64,000 nucleotides of DNA from Megachile rotundata (taxonomy: Eukaryota; Arthropoda; Insecta; Hymenoptera; Megachilidae): positions 10,397,926-10,461,925 of the forward strand of contig NC_134984.1 of the NCBI RefSeq assembly GCF_050947335.1, given 5' to 3'. Below the pieces are notes generated by a model. It made no database searches, was not told the origin of the DNA, and saw nothing but the letters and a program-made list of their open reading frames with translations. Of the stretch, positions 1-14,800 are shown piece after piece. The translations under genes were made by a program, and so were the position numbers. Position 1 is the first letter of the stretch. Every line of letters starts with the position of its first letter.

Positions 1-243
1 TCATTTATACCATATATAAAATTGAAGTATCAAAGGAAATTTGACAATAAATATTAACTATAATATAATATTGATTGAAATATACAATGATTTTTGTTAG
101 TTATTTTTTATTGCAAAGGACTTTGTTGTTATTCCAGTAAATAATTAATTAATTTTAACATTATGTGAAGCTGTATAGTAAATTTATTTAAGAGTAATAA
201 ATGAAATCTTAGTGATAGCATCCATTATGTGTGTATTATAGTC
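1..243. other. AT-rich DNA upstream of Ncoa6 start codon
   Basis: No coding signal is visible. The bases just before the Ncoa6 ATG read tattatag then tc, which could be a splice acceptor two bases ahead of the start codon, so the 5' UTR may have further exons outside the window. No clear promoter element was seen here. Confidence 0.5.
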
Positions 244-3200
244 ATGGCGGCTGATAGTGATGGTGATCTGATTCAAACGGTGGTAACGTGCGAGGGTAAC
301 CTAGAAGATCCTGAATTTCGGCATAGGTTTAAAACCATTGTTGATCGTCTTAAATCATTACTTTGTAAAGGTAATATTTGTAAATAAGAAGAAATTTTTA
401 AACATTTGGTATACTACATAATAATACATATAAATTATTTTGGTTTGTAATTTATAGAAAAGGGTGATGGTTTAAGAGTAAATAAAGTAGAGCCATGGAA
501 CTCTGTCAGAGTCACATTTTCAATACCCAGAGAAGCTGCACTACGTCTTCGAGAATTAGCAGCTCAGGGTTCTCCAGCTCTTACACAACTTGGAATTCTT
601 TCAGTGCAGGTTGAAGGAGATCAGGTAATATATATTTTTAATATAAATTACATATATATATGTATACATTAAGAATATGAAAAATATATAATATATATAA
701 CTTGGTTGTAATAGGTAATATCATTGAGGATAGCCAACCGCTTTAGTGGTGAAGCACAGGAAATTGTGTTACGTTCAGGATCCTCACAAGACAGTGGTGC
801 CAAATCTCAAAATGAATCCACTAGCAATACAGCTAATGCTGACAATGACCCTCCAACAGCTTTACCTGGTCCAAGTAATACATCTAGTATTTCTTCAGCA
901 TTGCGTAATGTGGCTCAAATAATAGCAGCTGGTATGTTTCTATTTATATTATAAAATCAAAATGATTTTATTATACTTCTAATATTGACTATTATTATAG
1001 GTACATCATCAGAAAAAGCACCACAGTTTCGTTCTCCAAATGTAGTTGCACCTACAGACTGTGATCCTATCCCACCATTTCTTACAAAATCTGTACAGTC
1101 AGCATCAGGAAGTAATAGTGTTGGTGTATCTGGAAATCAACCAGTAACTAATCCCAGTGCTTCGCCTAGGAATAATTATAATGGTCCATTCCCATTTGCC
1201 AGTATGACACATGCTGCCCAAGCAATACATAATCGTGAATCACAAGCAACAATTAAAAGTGCAATGCAGTTTAAACATCATGGACAGCCACCCCCGCCTT
1301 ATCCTGCTCAAGAGAATTTGGCGACAGTAACAACATTAACTACTGGTCATACTACTACTCAGTCAGTTGTGTCAGTTGGTCAGTTGACAAATCAGTACAA
1401 GTCTTCAATTACCACTACATCTAGTCTGTCACCAAACAATAACAATCTGGCAGGGAATTCAAATGGTAATGGAAATCAGGTTGCTCTGTCCAGTCCACTT
1501 CTTGTAAATCTTTTACAAAATGATGCTGGAACGCACCCTAACAATGTGATACCTGGTCAGAAAATGTTACCACCAGCTGTTATTGATAGTTCTGGAATTA
1601 CTAACCGTATGAGACCCACTAAAAAACCAACAGTTAGAAGAAAAGATTTATCTTCGCCTAGTGAGTCTCCACCAAATTTAGATTCACTCAGAACAGAAGA
1701 CCTTATTGGAGGAACAACGGTCATTCCTGACTTATCTCAATCTTCTACATCTGCATTTGCAACCGTTAATACTAATCAGCCTTCAACTATTCCTCAGCAA
1801 CATTCAGTCAATGTAATTGGTAGCACTGGGCAAAATATGACGCAACAAGTAATACATCAAACTTCTACTAGTGGACAAATGCAACAACCTGCCTCGTCAT
1901 TACATGCTCAAGTACAAATTCAACAAAAGTTTCCCATTAGGCAAGAATTGGCTTATAGACCTTCACAAATCCAATTACAAAGTCAACTTCCAATTAGACA
2001 TCCAGTGAATGGACAGCAAATTCGAACGCCTTTACAACGGCAGTTACTACTTCAACAACAGCAACAACATCAAATTTTAACACAACAGCAACTAAATCAA
2101 CAAAATATAAATACTTCACATTTGCTTACACAACAGACTTCAACTCAACAATCACTGGTACAACAACAAAATGTAAATACGGCGTTACAGTCTACATCTG
2201 TTCCCAATCAACCGCTCCTGCAACAACAACAGCAGCAGCAACTGATGCAACATTCAACAGTAAGCATGAGTATTCCACAACAACGGCTAAGTTACTTAAA
2301 TAATCAACGTCAACAAACTCCTCCTCCTTATTCGCGACAACCGGTTCCACCGCAGTCCCATTTAGGGCAGCAGAATCAAGCACTGAATGTGCAACAACAA
2401 TTACATCATAATCAGCTTAAAAATATAAATGTTAACACCAGTGCTACAGCTGATTTTCGCTATGGGCAGAGTCAAAATATTCTCAGTAGAAATTATCAAC
2501 CTACAACAAGTAATACTAATGGGACCACGTGGAACGCACAAAATAATTCTATTCCACAAGGTGCTCAAGTCAATACCACACGTTTGCCAACTACAAATCA
2601 GGTTTCAGGTGCCTTTTCTCAGTGCGGATCTCACACTAACCACGTTTCTAATAGTAATGCTGCTTCGCCTACCACTAAGGTTGAAACATCTGAATCTCCT
2701 AAACCTAAAGAAGAGACACCTGAACCAGAATACACGTCAACCGGTAAAATACGACAGTTTCTTATTAACCCTTTAACCGGCCATTTGGAACCAATGCCCA
2801 GTGAAAGTTCAGATTCGGAACCAGAAAGTGCGGTGGATAATCCAGATGATTTCTTTTCCTTTCCATCACCATCAAACGATCGATCAAATTCCATATTTTC
2901 TGACGACGATGCAGACAGTAATTTCTCAAGAAGAAACGATACAACAACAAATACAGATCAATCAGATTCTGAAACCACGGTAAAATCTACTGCCAGTGAA
3001 GGAAGTTTGAAGCATAGTAGAATAAAATCAAGTAGAGAAACCGCACAGAGTCCTATGCCTGGAGAAAAAATCAAACTAAGATTAAAGTTAGAAAAATCTG
3101 AACCCGTCACTCCAGCGTATAAAGTTGATGTTTCTTTCGTAAATACGCCACCAATTAGGAAAGCCGATAAATCAGTAAATAAAATGTTTACCACTGGTAT

Positions 3201-6200
3201 TCCGAACTCAGGAATCGGTGATGAACCGAGAGTGCCTCCGTTACATATTTCCTTAAGAGGGCGTAATGCTTCAGTAGTACAAATCAGAAAAAAAGAAAAG
3301 AAATCATTAAAAGATGGAGAATTGGATCCAACTAGTATAAAAAAGAGGGGGAAGTTGAAAAAAATGAAAGAGTGCTTAGATGGGAACAAGTTGTTGCAAA
3401 AAAAGTCGTCCTTGAGCATGATAATAGGTACTTCATCCGCATCCAAACTACCTTTATCCAATTCTACAATGATCAATAGTACTAATACTATTAGCAAAGT
3501 TAATAATATACTTCAAACAGTTGTATCAAAACCTAATGCCTTAAAACAAGAATTACCGGTCGACGTTGTACATGTTCAAAGTGGCATTACAAAACCAAGT
3601 TCAAGTAAAAGCAGTGATGTAGATGATATACCATTGAACAGTAGAATTCCATCTCCTTCAAAACACAAGTCTACTGTTCTGAATCAACCATTAAACACGC
3701 AACAGTCTTTAACAAAAAATCAAGTTGAATTAGATGTTCCAAACCATATGCAAGAACATAAAATAGGAGGAGGTAAGATACGTGTAATTTTGAAATTTTC
3801 TTTGGTTATTTCAGTTAAAAAAGACAACATAGTTATATTATTATATTCTTGAAAGGTGTTGGTAGTTATTATTATATGTTTCATTTTTATCCTACAGGAA
3901 AAACCAAAAGAAGAGATTCTAAAAAGAAATCAGAATCGGGAGATGGTTTACATCGTGAACAAAATTTATTATCTGGTGGTAGAATATTGGATAATCAGGC
4001 AAAATGGAGAAAACTTAATTATAAAGCTGACGCGGCTCAGGCTATAAGAAAAACCGATGCACTTCTAACTGGAAATGATTTTAATGCAGTCAAAAAAGTT
4101 GGGGAAATTAGACGAACAAGTGACAGCGACATTAATAGATCGGCAGTTGAAAAGAATAATACTTTGAATGCTGTTGCTTCACGACTGACAGAAATAAATG
4201 GCATAAAAAAGGATTTAATTAGCCAAGAAAAAAGAAGAAGATTAAGTTTAATGGATGAAAAAGATCTACATTTAGGAGGTAAATGTTACATTTTTTTCTT
4301 AGTTTAAATATGTCTATATATTTACATACATAATTTAAATATTTTTAAGTATATAAATGTTTCCAATTATTCATTTCAAATTCAGCAATTCAGCTGGCAG
4401 TATTTGATTACTAATTTTGTCGAATATGTTACAGAATCTCAAGATACAGAGACTACACATTTTAGTAATCAGAAGACCATTCCTGAATGTTCTTCCACTA
4501 ATGTAGTTTCAAATACAAATACAAAATCTACTGGTAATTCATCATTTGAAAATGAAAATTCTGGATTAGTACTTTCTAATATGCCTGCACAAAATGATTC
4601 AAATTCATCCACCAATCTTGAAAATAAAGTTTCTGCACACGTAGAAACTACTGTGAAAAATACACAAGCATCTGTAAACAGGATTATTTCGGGAAAAAAT
4701 AAAGCAGACATAGATAATTCTAAAGCAAATTCTAACATTACAGTAAAAAGTCAAACTATCAATCAGAAACTAAAAAATCATATGGTTTCAAAGAATGACA
4801 CAAATGCTGCACTAAATAGGCATAATAAAGTAGAACATTTTAGTCACAAGAAAGTTATTCAGAATCATATAAAGCAGGTTGATCGAGCCATTATAGAAAA
4901 TAAAGTGGATAATACGCAAAGAATTAGTTTATTGAAGACTACCCAAAGTTCAGCAATAGGAAACTCAGTGGACCAAGTTCCCAGATCCCAAAGTGTTGAT
5001 GTACCTTCCAGCAAGCCCACTTTACCAATTGGAGAAATTAATGTGACGGAAGCAAAAGTTAAACAAAAATTGCTTGAAACAACAGCTCCAATTGCGATTG
5101 GAGTGGACGCGAGTGTGGAAAGAGTTAGTAGTGGAGGAGGTGGTGAAGATTCAGGCATTGAGTCCATGGATGCTCTTTCAGAGAAGTCACCGAATCAAGG
5201 GGAATCTCCTTTGCATAGGCCAGCGACTGAACCGGTAACACAAAGCAGTGCAAAGACTGCTGTTCAAGGGGAATCTTCCCTACCAATCACCAATAAGAAC
5301 GTGCCTTCCTCAACTAGTAGTAGTGATATGTGTTCAAATTCCCATTCAGAACTTTTGAAGTCCAGTGGTCAGCAAAGGTTAAGTCCTGTGTCTGTCACAA
5401 ATTATCTTGAAAACCATTTAAACCATAATATGTCAAACTCTAGTGAACATGACATAAAAGATGTATCTAGTGAAAAGTCGACTTCAACGGCAACGAGAAC
5501 TGGTGGTCATAGTGACTTGATTGCTAGTTTAGAAGTGGCTGATAATGATAAAAGTGTATCTAATCCATTAATGACAGGATCTGTGACTATTGTGACAACT
5601 TCTGTACCCGGTACTGTGGATAGTGATAATTTACTGCAATGCGCACAGCAGCAAACAAATGACTTTTCCGAAAAAGACAGTTGTAGCATTAAATTAGAAG
5701 GTTCTACTAATCAGCATGATCAGGGTACAATAAATACTACGCATGAAGTGTCAAGAGCCCCCGAAAGTGCAACTGAAGATAATGTGAAAACAGTCATAGA
5801 CGATAATAGTGCAATTAGATTAAATGATGAACCTCATGGACAAAATAATAATGGTGTGCCTGTAATACAAAATCATGTTTCTTATAATAAAATAAAGACA
5901 GAAAAACTTGATAACACAGTTACAAGTGAGGCTAATGCAGTGGCAGATAACTCATGTTCCGGTAGTCAAACTTTTAGTTCAGAAATCAAAGTAGAATCTA
6001 ATATCAATACAAAAGTCGATGATACAAGGCAAAACGATCGTTCAGATAATACAAAAAGTTCTAACGTTTCTTTAAATACAACATCTGTTAAGTTAGAGCA
6101 ATGTTCTGATCAAAACCAAAAATCTAATGTACAAAGCCATCAAGTATCTGTGAGAGAGTCTTCTATGAATCTTCAAAAAGTTACAGATGACCTGGTTAAG

Positions 6201-8893
6201 AAAATTGTGAACGATACAAGTGATATAAACATAGGTATTCAATCACCTTTAGGTGAAGATCCTCAGCCGATTAGAATCACTCCACCACTGTACACATATT
6301 CTAATCCAGTAGTTTTGCAAAGGGATGAGACTCCAAGCCCAGCAGCACAAAATCCAGAAGTGGATTCCAGCGACGTTGAACACGTTAAACGGAAACGTAG
6401 AAGAAAACAGGAATTAGAAGGGAGGCAAGATGTCATATGTATAGAAGATAACGATGAAACACATTTTGTGGAAAGGTTGAATTCTAATAATACAGATGAT
6501 TATGTCAAAAGAACACCAAAGTCATTGCTGGAACAACTTCTAATTGAAATCCCGAATGACACTAATGAAAAAAGATCTTTAAGAACGAGATCCCAAAAAT
6601 TAAATAGTCCTGATATTGTAAAGACTCCAAAAAGTAGTCCTCATGGTCCTAATAAAATAGAAGAAAGACGCAGCATATCACCATATGCTAAAGCAAGTCC
6701 TAAGTTAGGAGTATCAAAATTATCTCCTAATACGACAATAAAAATAGGGAAAAGAAAACGTCAAGAAAGTGAGAGTTCTGTAGCATCTAGTACTGCTGAT
6801 GATCCACAACCAAGACCAGGAAAAAGGAAATGCTCCGAGAATGCTGCAGAACTCATTAAAGCTTGTATAGGTGTAGATGAAGCTGCTTCATTAAAAAAAC
6901 AAGTACCTGTTAAAGAAGAACAGTCGAAAAAAGGATTCAATATATTGGCCAAGGCTAAGAAAGGTGTTTATCTTATATTGTTTATTCTGTAATCATTGTT
7001 TCTTATGTTAATCTATTATATACGAAGTTTTTCATGTAACTTTATTACCTATAATAGTGTAGTTATTTTTGAAATTACGAAAATACTCTTCTTATTAAAA
7101 ACGTACGACTTTGTACAAATTATAATATAATGCAGAGATTTTCATTCTAGGTGGTCATTGTGTTAAACGGCTACCACCAAAAACATGTTAAAGTCATATC
7201 CATCTTTTTAAATGGATACTTGTTCTTTCTGTCAATTTTCGATAAGAATTTTGAAAGATTTTTCTTTTGATTCTTCAAACGTATTTAAAACAAACATTTA
7301 CTTTTTTCGTTACATATAAATCTAATTATTAGCTGAACAAATATGAAAAGACACTTATGCAGTTTTAAGATCAAAAAGGAAACAAAGTAAAATGTCAAGA
7401 ATGTTACACGGCATTAAAAATGTTATTTTAATCTGCAAAGATAGTTGCAGTAGTTTGGATGCACTTTATAAATCGTTGAATCCGGCTTAGCAGGTGCTAT
7501 CATATATAAAATTGAAATTAATATCTCTTAAATATCTTCACCAAAAGTACAACTATTTTTATGATATCATTTTTATAAAACACTTTTTTATAATTTTAAA
7601 AATACAACAAATATTTCAGGTGATAAAATTACATGGAACACTATGTATATTCAAGAGAATTTTACTAGATATTAGATATGTGTTTGTTTCTCTTATGTTG
7701 CCCTATAAAATGATAAGGACTGCCAAAAACAGGGTAATGAAAGTGCCAATCGTAACTGACTAATTAAAATGTTCACATTGAACATAGCATTTGTTATTCA
7801 TGTATGTTAATCAAATTGAAATTATTATAAACGTACATAGACGTATATTTATGTATGTATTTATATATTTGTACACGTACTTGTTATATGTTCGTGTTAA
7901 CTTTGCTTGCACAGTTTGTCAAATATTAGACAGCTATCTCTCAATCTCAGTCGTTTCTTTTAGAATTGATGACGAGTCGTTTCCATATTAATTATTAATA
8001 TGATATTAAAATTGGGCCTGAACTTTGATACAAACATTTTTGTATTTTTAGGTCCCATTGTGGTAGAAGTAGATTCGTCTGATGATGAGCCATTGATTGA
8101 ATCTGTAGGAAAAGCAAGAATGCGATTATCAGACGAAACATCCGCTGCATCTCCAAAGTCTAAAGATCAAAAGTAAGCAACATCGGTTCAGCATTCTTTT
8201 AGCAGCAGTGCATATCTGAATATGTCAGAGATTTGAGAGCCCCGCTACGTAAATAAATTTTTGTTATTTTAGAACAAATACAAGCACAACTGTTTCTGGC
8301 AGTCAAATTAATTCCAGTAATATATCAAATTTCAATGCCAGTAATAGAGTGCAAAGAGAGAGCCGTTTATTAACCACCAAGCAACCGAGTACAACTGCGG
8401 TAGTTACCGCTGGAAAGGAAAGGCTACGAGGTACTTCCGCATCCAGTAATGAATCCTTAGGGGAAGTAACAACCAGAAGATCTGTTCGGCAGAACACAGC
8501 TTCGCCACTGGCAACACCAGCAAGCAATACAAGAGGTGCGTCTAGATCAACGGAAGATATTACTAGACGGAAAACTCGAAGTGGTGCTGGTATGTAAAAA
8601 TTTGTACATTTGTTATGAATGCAATTTATTATCAATACAATAAATATATAATTGAGTTAAAAAATTGTTTTAATCGCTACATACAAATTGAAATTCATGT
8701 TCAAATATTCTACATAAATTTGTTTTTTGTTGAATAATATTTAGATAAATATGAAACGCCGTTTAGTTAATAAATTACATACTTCACATACCATTTTAAT
8801 TGAAACACCTCGTACAGCGGGAACATTGTTTTAGTAACAGCTGAGGCAGCAGAGCAGGCAAAGCGGAGGCGAATATCCCGAGAAAACAAATGA
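244..8893 (+). CDS. Ncoa6: Nuclear receptor coactivator 6 homologue, nine coding exons
   Basis: NCOA6 is a nuclear transcriptional coactivator. In animals it is a subunit of the Trr/MLL3-MLL4 COMPASS-like H3K4 methyltransferase complex and contacts nuclear receptors through LXXLL motifs. Coding exons read from splice sites with matching phases are 244-370, 458-624, 715-931, 1001-3772, 3898-4278, 4435-6963, 8052-8172, 8273-8589 and 8841-8893, giving 6,684 coding bases and 2,227 residues. The first ~100 residues (VEPWNSVRVTFSIPREAA, then a conserved LGILSVQVEGDQ) are the family's N-terminal domain. An LXXLL box (SPLLVNLLQ, about residue 338) matches the vertebrate receptor box. A second possible LXXLL (LLEQLL) lies near 1920. 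Residues ~470-645 are Gln-rich; the rest is low-complexity Ser/Thr/Asn with basic patches, and the C-terminus is KRRRISRENK. Introns are short except 6964-8051. Retention of that intron would end the protein at 6992. Identity is firm; exact ends are inferred. Confidence 0.93.
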
Positions 8894-11800
8894 CCTTCGG
8901 GAAGTGACCTTGACAGTGATTAGCTACCGTCGCTCGTCAAGGCCTATCCGACTGATTGTGTATCTGTTATAAATGGTTATGTGATTGCCGTGTGGCTGGA
9001 CCCCACCTGGTGAAACTACATGCGTCAATAGCGCACAATGCTGTTGTATGTGTTACAGGAGTATCGTGTTTGGAGTGCTGGATGGTATTTCAATGTTTTT
9101 ATTATTAGCAAATCTCCCTGATGTTCGATAATACCGATGAAAACATTCGAAATAGATTTTCAGGTATCATTACTATATTTTTAAGCATTGAAAAAGTTGA
9201 TAGGGGAAAATGAGTAAAAATTACAATGTTTTTGTCACCGTCTAGCGTTCTCAGTTATACTTTACTCCTAAATAAAGTTTGGTTACTCAGAATAATCTGC
9301 TCAATGCATTATACTTTAATCTAAGTAACTGAACTGATCCAAAACTGCCGAGTCAATGTGCAACTTTCTTTTGCCAAGCTTTTACAACCTTGTATTTAAT
9401 TATTAAACAAAAAAAAATCTAAATGGACGTTGTTTAATAATGATAATATAAAATATTATGTTACTTCATCGGTATGTACAAAATTTACACATACAAAATT
9501 TTTAGATTGAATACCTTAATATTATTCTATTAGACACTAATTGCAATAAGCATTAACAAATAATTATTTAATCGAAATCAAAACTGCTGCATATAAGGAA
9601 AAACATAGTTTTACATTTATTATTTGCTCATTACAGTTATTAGTTGAAGCAAGTTAATAATGGTAAAAGAAAGTCGAAATTTTAAATGCATTAAACATGA
9701 AGTTTGACTGTACTGCCATAAGTAATGTACGTTTTCAAGAACAATTTTCATTGACTGGTGGGGCTTAAGTCGCTACTCTGACGAATTCACTGATAGACTT
9801 TGTTTGAAAATGTTTAGTTACTTGTTATTCATTTTAGTTTGTTTACAGTATGAGTGGTCTTGCGTATAAATAATTATTTGTAAATGGAAAACATTATAAT
9901 TACATACATTCTTCGTCATTATGCTAAATAATATATTCTCCCTTGTGAACGCAATTGAAAATATTATTTGAATGTATATTCAGAAAAATCTTTTAAAAAA
10001 TATTTATAGGACAATCGTACTTTTCTATAAATTTATACAGAGATAATCACGACTATTGTAAGAAGTTTATGTATAGTTTATGATTTTATGAATTTAACAA
10101 AGATTACGTCGTATATAATGCCCCAGAATCACTATTTTCCTTGTCTCAGTGAACATAGTCTTTCAGTAGGAAGTTCGTCTTGAGTTACAATACTGCAAAA
10201 GGCAGAGGTATAGAGTTATTAAAAAGGATTTATTTTATTTATGGAACATAAACACAACGTTGGAATAACTCATGCATAAATATATGAAAATAATAATAAT
10301 TACAGAAAAATGATTAATACAATGTTAATTTGATAGGTAATATATAAATGAATATATTTTGTAAATAATTTCTTGTAAAAATACATAAAGCACCCCTCGT
10401 TGTATATATAGAAATTGTTCAAATTTTTATTAAATTAGTGATAATTCAGATTGTGCAACATTGTCATACTATTAATTATTTTTTGTGATCGTGCACTGAG
10501 AACATTATAAGCACCCCTTTTGACATCACTTAAAATTATACAAGAATATGTATACATACGTATATATATTATTATATATGTATGTATGTGATGTATATGA
10601 ACTATTGTTTTTGTGAACAGATAATCTAGTTTTATATTGTATAAATGTAAATTATACAGTTGAGAGTTGGAAGTTCTAAATGAACCTGTGATAGCCATCA
10701 TAGCATTTTTTTTTCTACGTTGACATCTGCATTTAAAATATCACATTATTAAATGTATATTAATCTTTTCATAATTCTGTATACGTTCCATTATTTTCGT
10801 TAAGGACAACACGTGTCTGAGGGTTTGATTATTTTACGAATAATAAAATATTACTTTATGATTACCTTTCCTGCATTCTATCAAATTTTTTGTAAAATTG
10901 TATCTCATCAGTACTTCAGAATTAAATAAATTTTAATTTTGATTAGAATTTCTGGAATTTCTAAGCTTTGTTTTTCGTTACATATATTTAAAGCAAATTT
11001 ATTTTTCCTCTATGTCACGATTTACAGCTTTGATGGCTATCGGGTAACATATATTTTAAAAATATATTTCTGTCATATAAATGTTGAGTACTGAATTTAA
11101 TAATATTTTAAATAGGAAAAATTTTAAGAAATTTACATCCGCCTGTTAAGGCTAATTATTACGTCGGATTATAATTTCGTTAAATCTTTTTTTCTATCTT
11201 TAATATTAAGTTAAATTATTTAGTTAGAACACTACTTGTTTATCGAAATTTGTTTTAATAGACCTTGAATCATATATTGTAAATAATAGCATGCTTATTT
11301 TACATGGTGGGAATTTATGCTGTATATAAAACATAAAGAAATGAACATTTGAATGGCGTTCAATTTGATTCAGCCCTATATTGTAATTGAACAGTGTAAT
11401 AATGTATAGTTATTTAATAACAGAAGTTAAGAACGAGCAGGAGAAACACTGTAATTTCGATGTAAAATATTCTCTTTGAAATTAGGTAGATAAGTTAGGG
11501 ATTATTATGTTACAATTTTATTATTGAATATTACATTTATATGATTGTATAGATTATAAACAAAATAAGCTTTGTGTGTAAATATAAATATTTTAAAAAT
11601 AAGTACATTTTTTGCATGTTCACATAATTAAGGAGCTTTTAAAGTTTGTCTGCCATATAATTGCATATAGTACGTATGTATTATAATAAAAATAATATAG
11701 ATACACCAAAGATCACACAAGCTGATTGTAATATGTGAGAATTGTTGATATTCAACACATTTTTTAAAAAATGGTGTATTTGTGACGCTCAATAAATAAT

Positions 11801-14800
11801 TGGTGTTTATAGTGTGCTTCATAAACCATTTAACATAGCACCATTTTCGTGCAGACTATAATAATTATACCAATTAAAATGATCACTTTTGTGCCCATTT
11901 GTATGTATGTATAATGAGTGCATTACAAGCTCCTTAATTTTGTTTGCAATGCTACGAATATTCTACTGTGTATATGAACGTGCGTTTTAAAACCATCAGC
12001 TCTGAGACGAAATATGATGACTTTAAAACCTACTATATGCAAAATATTTGTATTTTGAGTATTTGGTTAATTAATATAAATAGCAGTAACAGTAAATAAT
12101 TGATAATGATGCAATTGAAATATAAATATATATATGTATATATATACATATATAAATATATATATACATATATGTATGTATATACACATATATACATATA
12201 TAAATAAAGAATTAGATACAATACTATATTTGTAGAAAACGATTGAGCACGTGAAAAGAAAATTGCGCTATGATTATAAAGAAAATATTACAATTATATT
12301 ATTACCTATTATTACACAAAGTGGATACACAATATAGTAATTTGCTAATTGTACCTTTTAATAATTACTGTAGACACATTGATGAAGGTTTTTTTCTTGT
12401 TATTAATTATTACCATAAACTTAAAAGATAATGAAAAATGTGTTATAAAAAATGCAATTGCTTATTTTGTATCATACCCAATTTCATGAATTACTTTGAT
12501 ACTTCACATACTTATTTGTCAAATCAAAATAATTTTATGGTTATTTATAACATGAAAATACAATTTGTAATTATATCAAAATTTCTAGTTTTAATTTTAC
12601 AATATATTTTTTATGAAGAAGTAAATAATATTTTATGAATATTTTCGAATATAGTGATTAGAAACGAAAGATGATATACAAATTCAAATTGTTTTCTTTT
12701 TTATACATTTTTAAAAGTGCATAGTAACATAATATCAAAGTAAATTTATTTAAAACATTCATTAATTAAAATTTTCTCAGTTTAAAATATTCACTTCTAA
12801 TAGTCTTTTAAATTACAAATTACATGAAGGATGTTTTGTAGGTTTTATATAACAAAATTTATTTGGTGCATATACTAATTTTATTTATGTAGGTCTAAGC
12901 AATAAATATTTTCAACAGTGCATAGTACAAGTTCTATTAAGGTTAATTAATGTTCATTAAGGTTAAAATATTTCAAATTTAATATCACTTTTTGAAAAAT
13001 TTAGAAACAGCTTTATATACATAGTTACAATTTCTAAGTCATTGTAAATTGATAATCTTCAAGATTTCTTTACAGTAAATGAAACTATTCTATTTCTTAT
13101 TATGTTTACTGAATAATCATGAGGTTAAGTGTATATATTATTTATATATTTTTTTATTATTGATTACATTAAACAGGGCATACTTCATCGATTTCAACGA
13201 TATTGAAATACGTTGTCTTTGACAACATTTTGAATAAATTTTTCTATGCATATGTTAAGTTTATAGTGGACCACATGAAAATGCGGCCATCTCCATCAGA
13301 ATGAAGTGTAATCACAAGAGAAATATAACTGAGGTTAATTTCAAATAATATAAACTTACTTTTGGTATATTACTTCAATAAATTAATCCTACTAAGAAAA
13401 TCACTCAATGTTGCCATATTGGCAATTGTCAGAGTAAAAATGAGATAGAATTGGTGTAAAGAAAGGAAAATTTTTAGCTGATTGGTATCTATTTTATACC
13501 AGTTTTTACGTATAACCTTAATGTTTAACAGGATGAATTTTCCTTGCGTTCACTTTGTTAAAACAGAATTAATACTACAGAATGAAGTTTTATTAATTTT
13601 TGAACATATGCAACAACGATCTAATAGATATTTTAATTCATCACAGAGCGATGCAAGATAAAATGAATTGTTCTAAATGTAGCAAAGGAAATACGATATG
13701 ATTCCTTGATATTTAAGTATCAATTGAAAGATAAATGTTTATATTAAAAAATGAAATAAGACACATGTGAAAAAGGACAGTAATTTAAAGATTAGTGCGC
13801 ATTGCAATTCTTGGTATTAACATGCATACCATTCTATCCAAGATATTGGTCGGTTTATAGCTCATAAGACTCAACATTGTTGAGACCACAGCAACAATGT
13901 TTTTCTCAAAATGAGTTAAACATTAATGCAAATATAGCTGATGATTGGGCTAGTTGTCGCTGTGAGTTGTGTATTTTATGAATGGAAAAACATCCTATCA
14001 AATTGATGACGAAAATAAAACAGTTGAAATTAACTAAGCTAAGGTAGATACACTATAATACAGCAAAGGACGATTTATTACTGCACAGTGGATTTTTTCA
14101 AGTATACATATATTTAATAAACCAATATTGAATAAATCATTTGAAACATTACTTGACGTTATTCACAAACAGATAACACTGGGGTATCATGTCAAGTTGT
14201 TGAGAATTGTACAACTGTTTGAATGACGAAGGATAAACCATGAAATGAATTTCGTCGATCCAGTTAGTAGTGCGTATTTACAAAATATTGAACGTGTTTG
14301 GCAAGAAATTGCAGCCAATAATATTCCATGTTTTGGTACTCAAGAAATATTGTGCTGGATATATAGTAGAATTTTTATTTCGTCGACGATATGGTTACGA
14401 TAGCAATATAATTGCATTCTTTAATATTATGACCGAAATCTTGCCAACTAGTGCAAATAATAATTTATTATAAAAATTGATACAACCGTTGTTTCTTTTA
14501 CATTATTTAACCCAATACATTCAAAAATTTTAATATGAGATAACATCAAAGTAAAAGGTATCAAGAATATTAATATAAATATCTAAAAAATTAGAACGGA
14601 GGGGGATTATATGTATGGAGAAAAGTTACTCAGGGTGTTGACCTTAATGAAATATTTTAAGATCGATCGAAATCGGTCAAACGTATCTTGTTCGATATAA
14701 TTACCTTTATATTTTAAATTATCGTCCTCTTTTCACCGAAATGTCAGAAATACAGGTTTTTAATATTCCTTAAATATAATACTTAATAATTGAAAATAAT

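Noticed and set aside
2192..3497. Antisense open frames of 60-179 residues inside Ncoa6
   Set aside because: Shadows of the long low-complexity exon; no conserved sequence.
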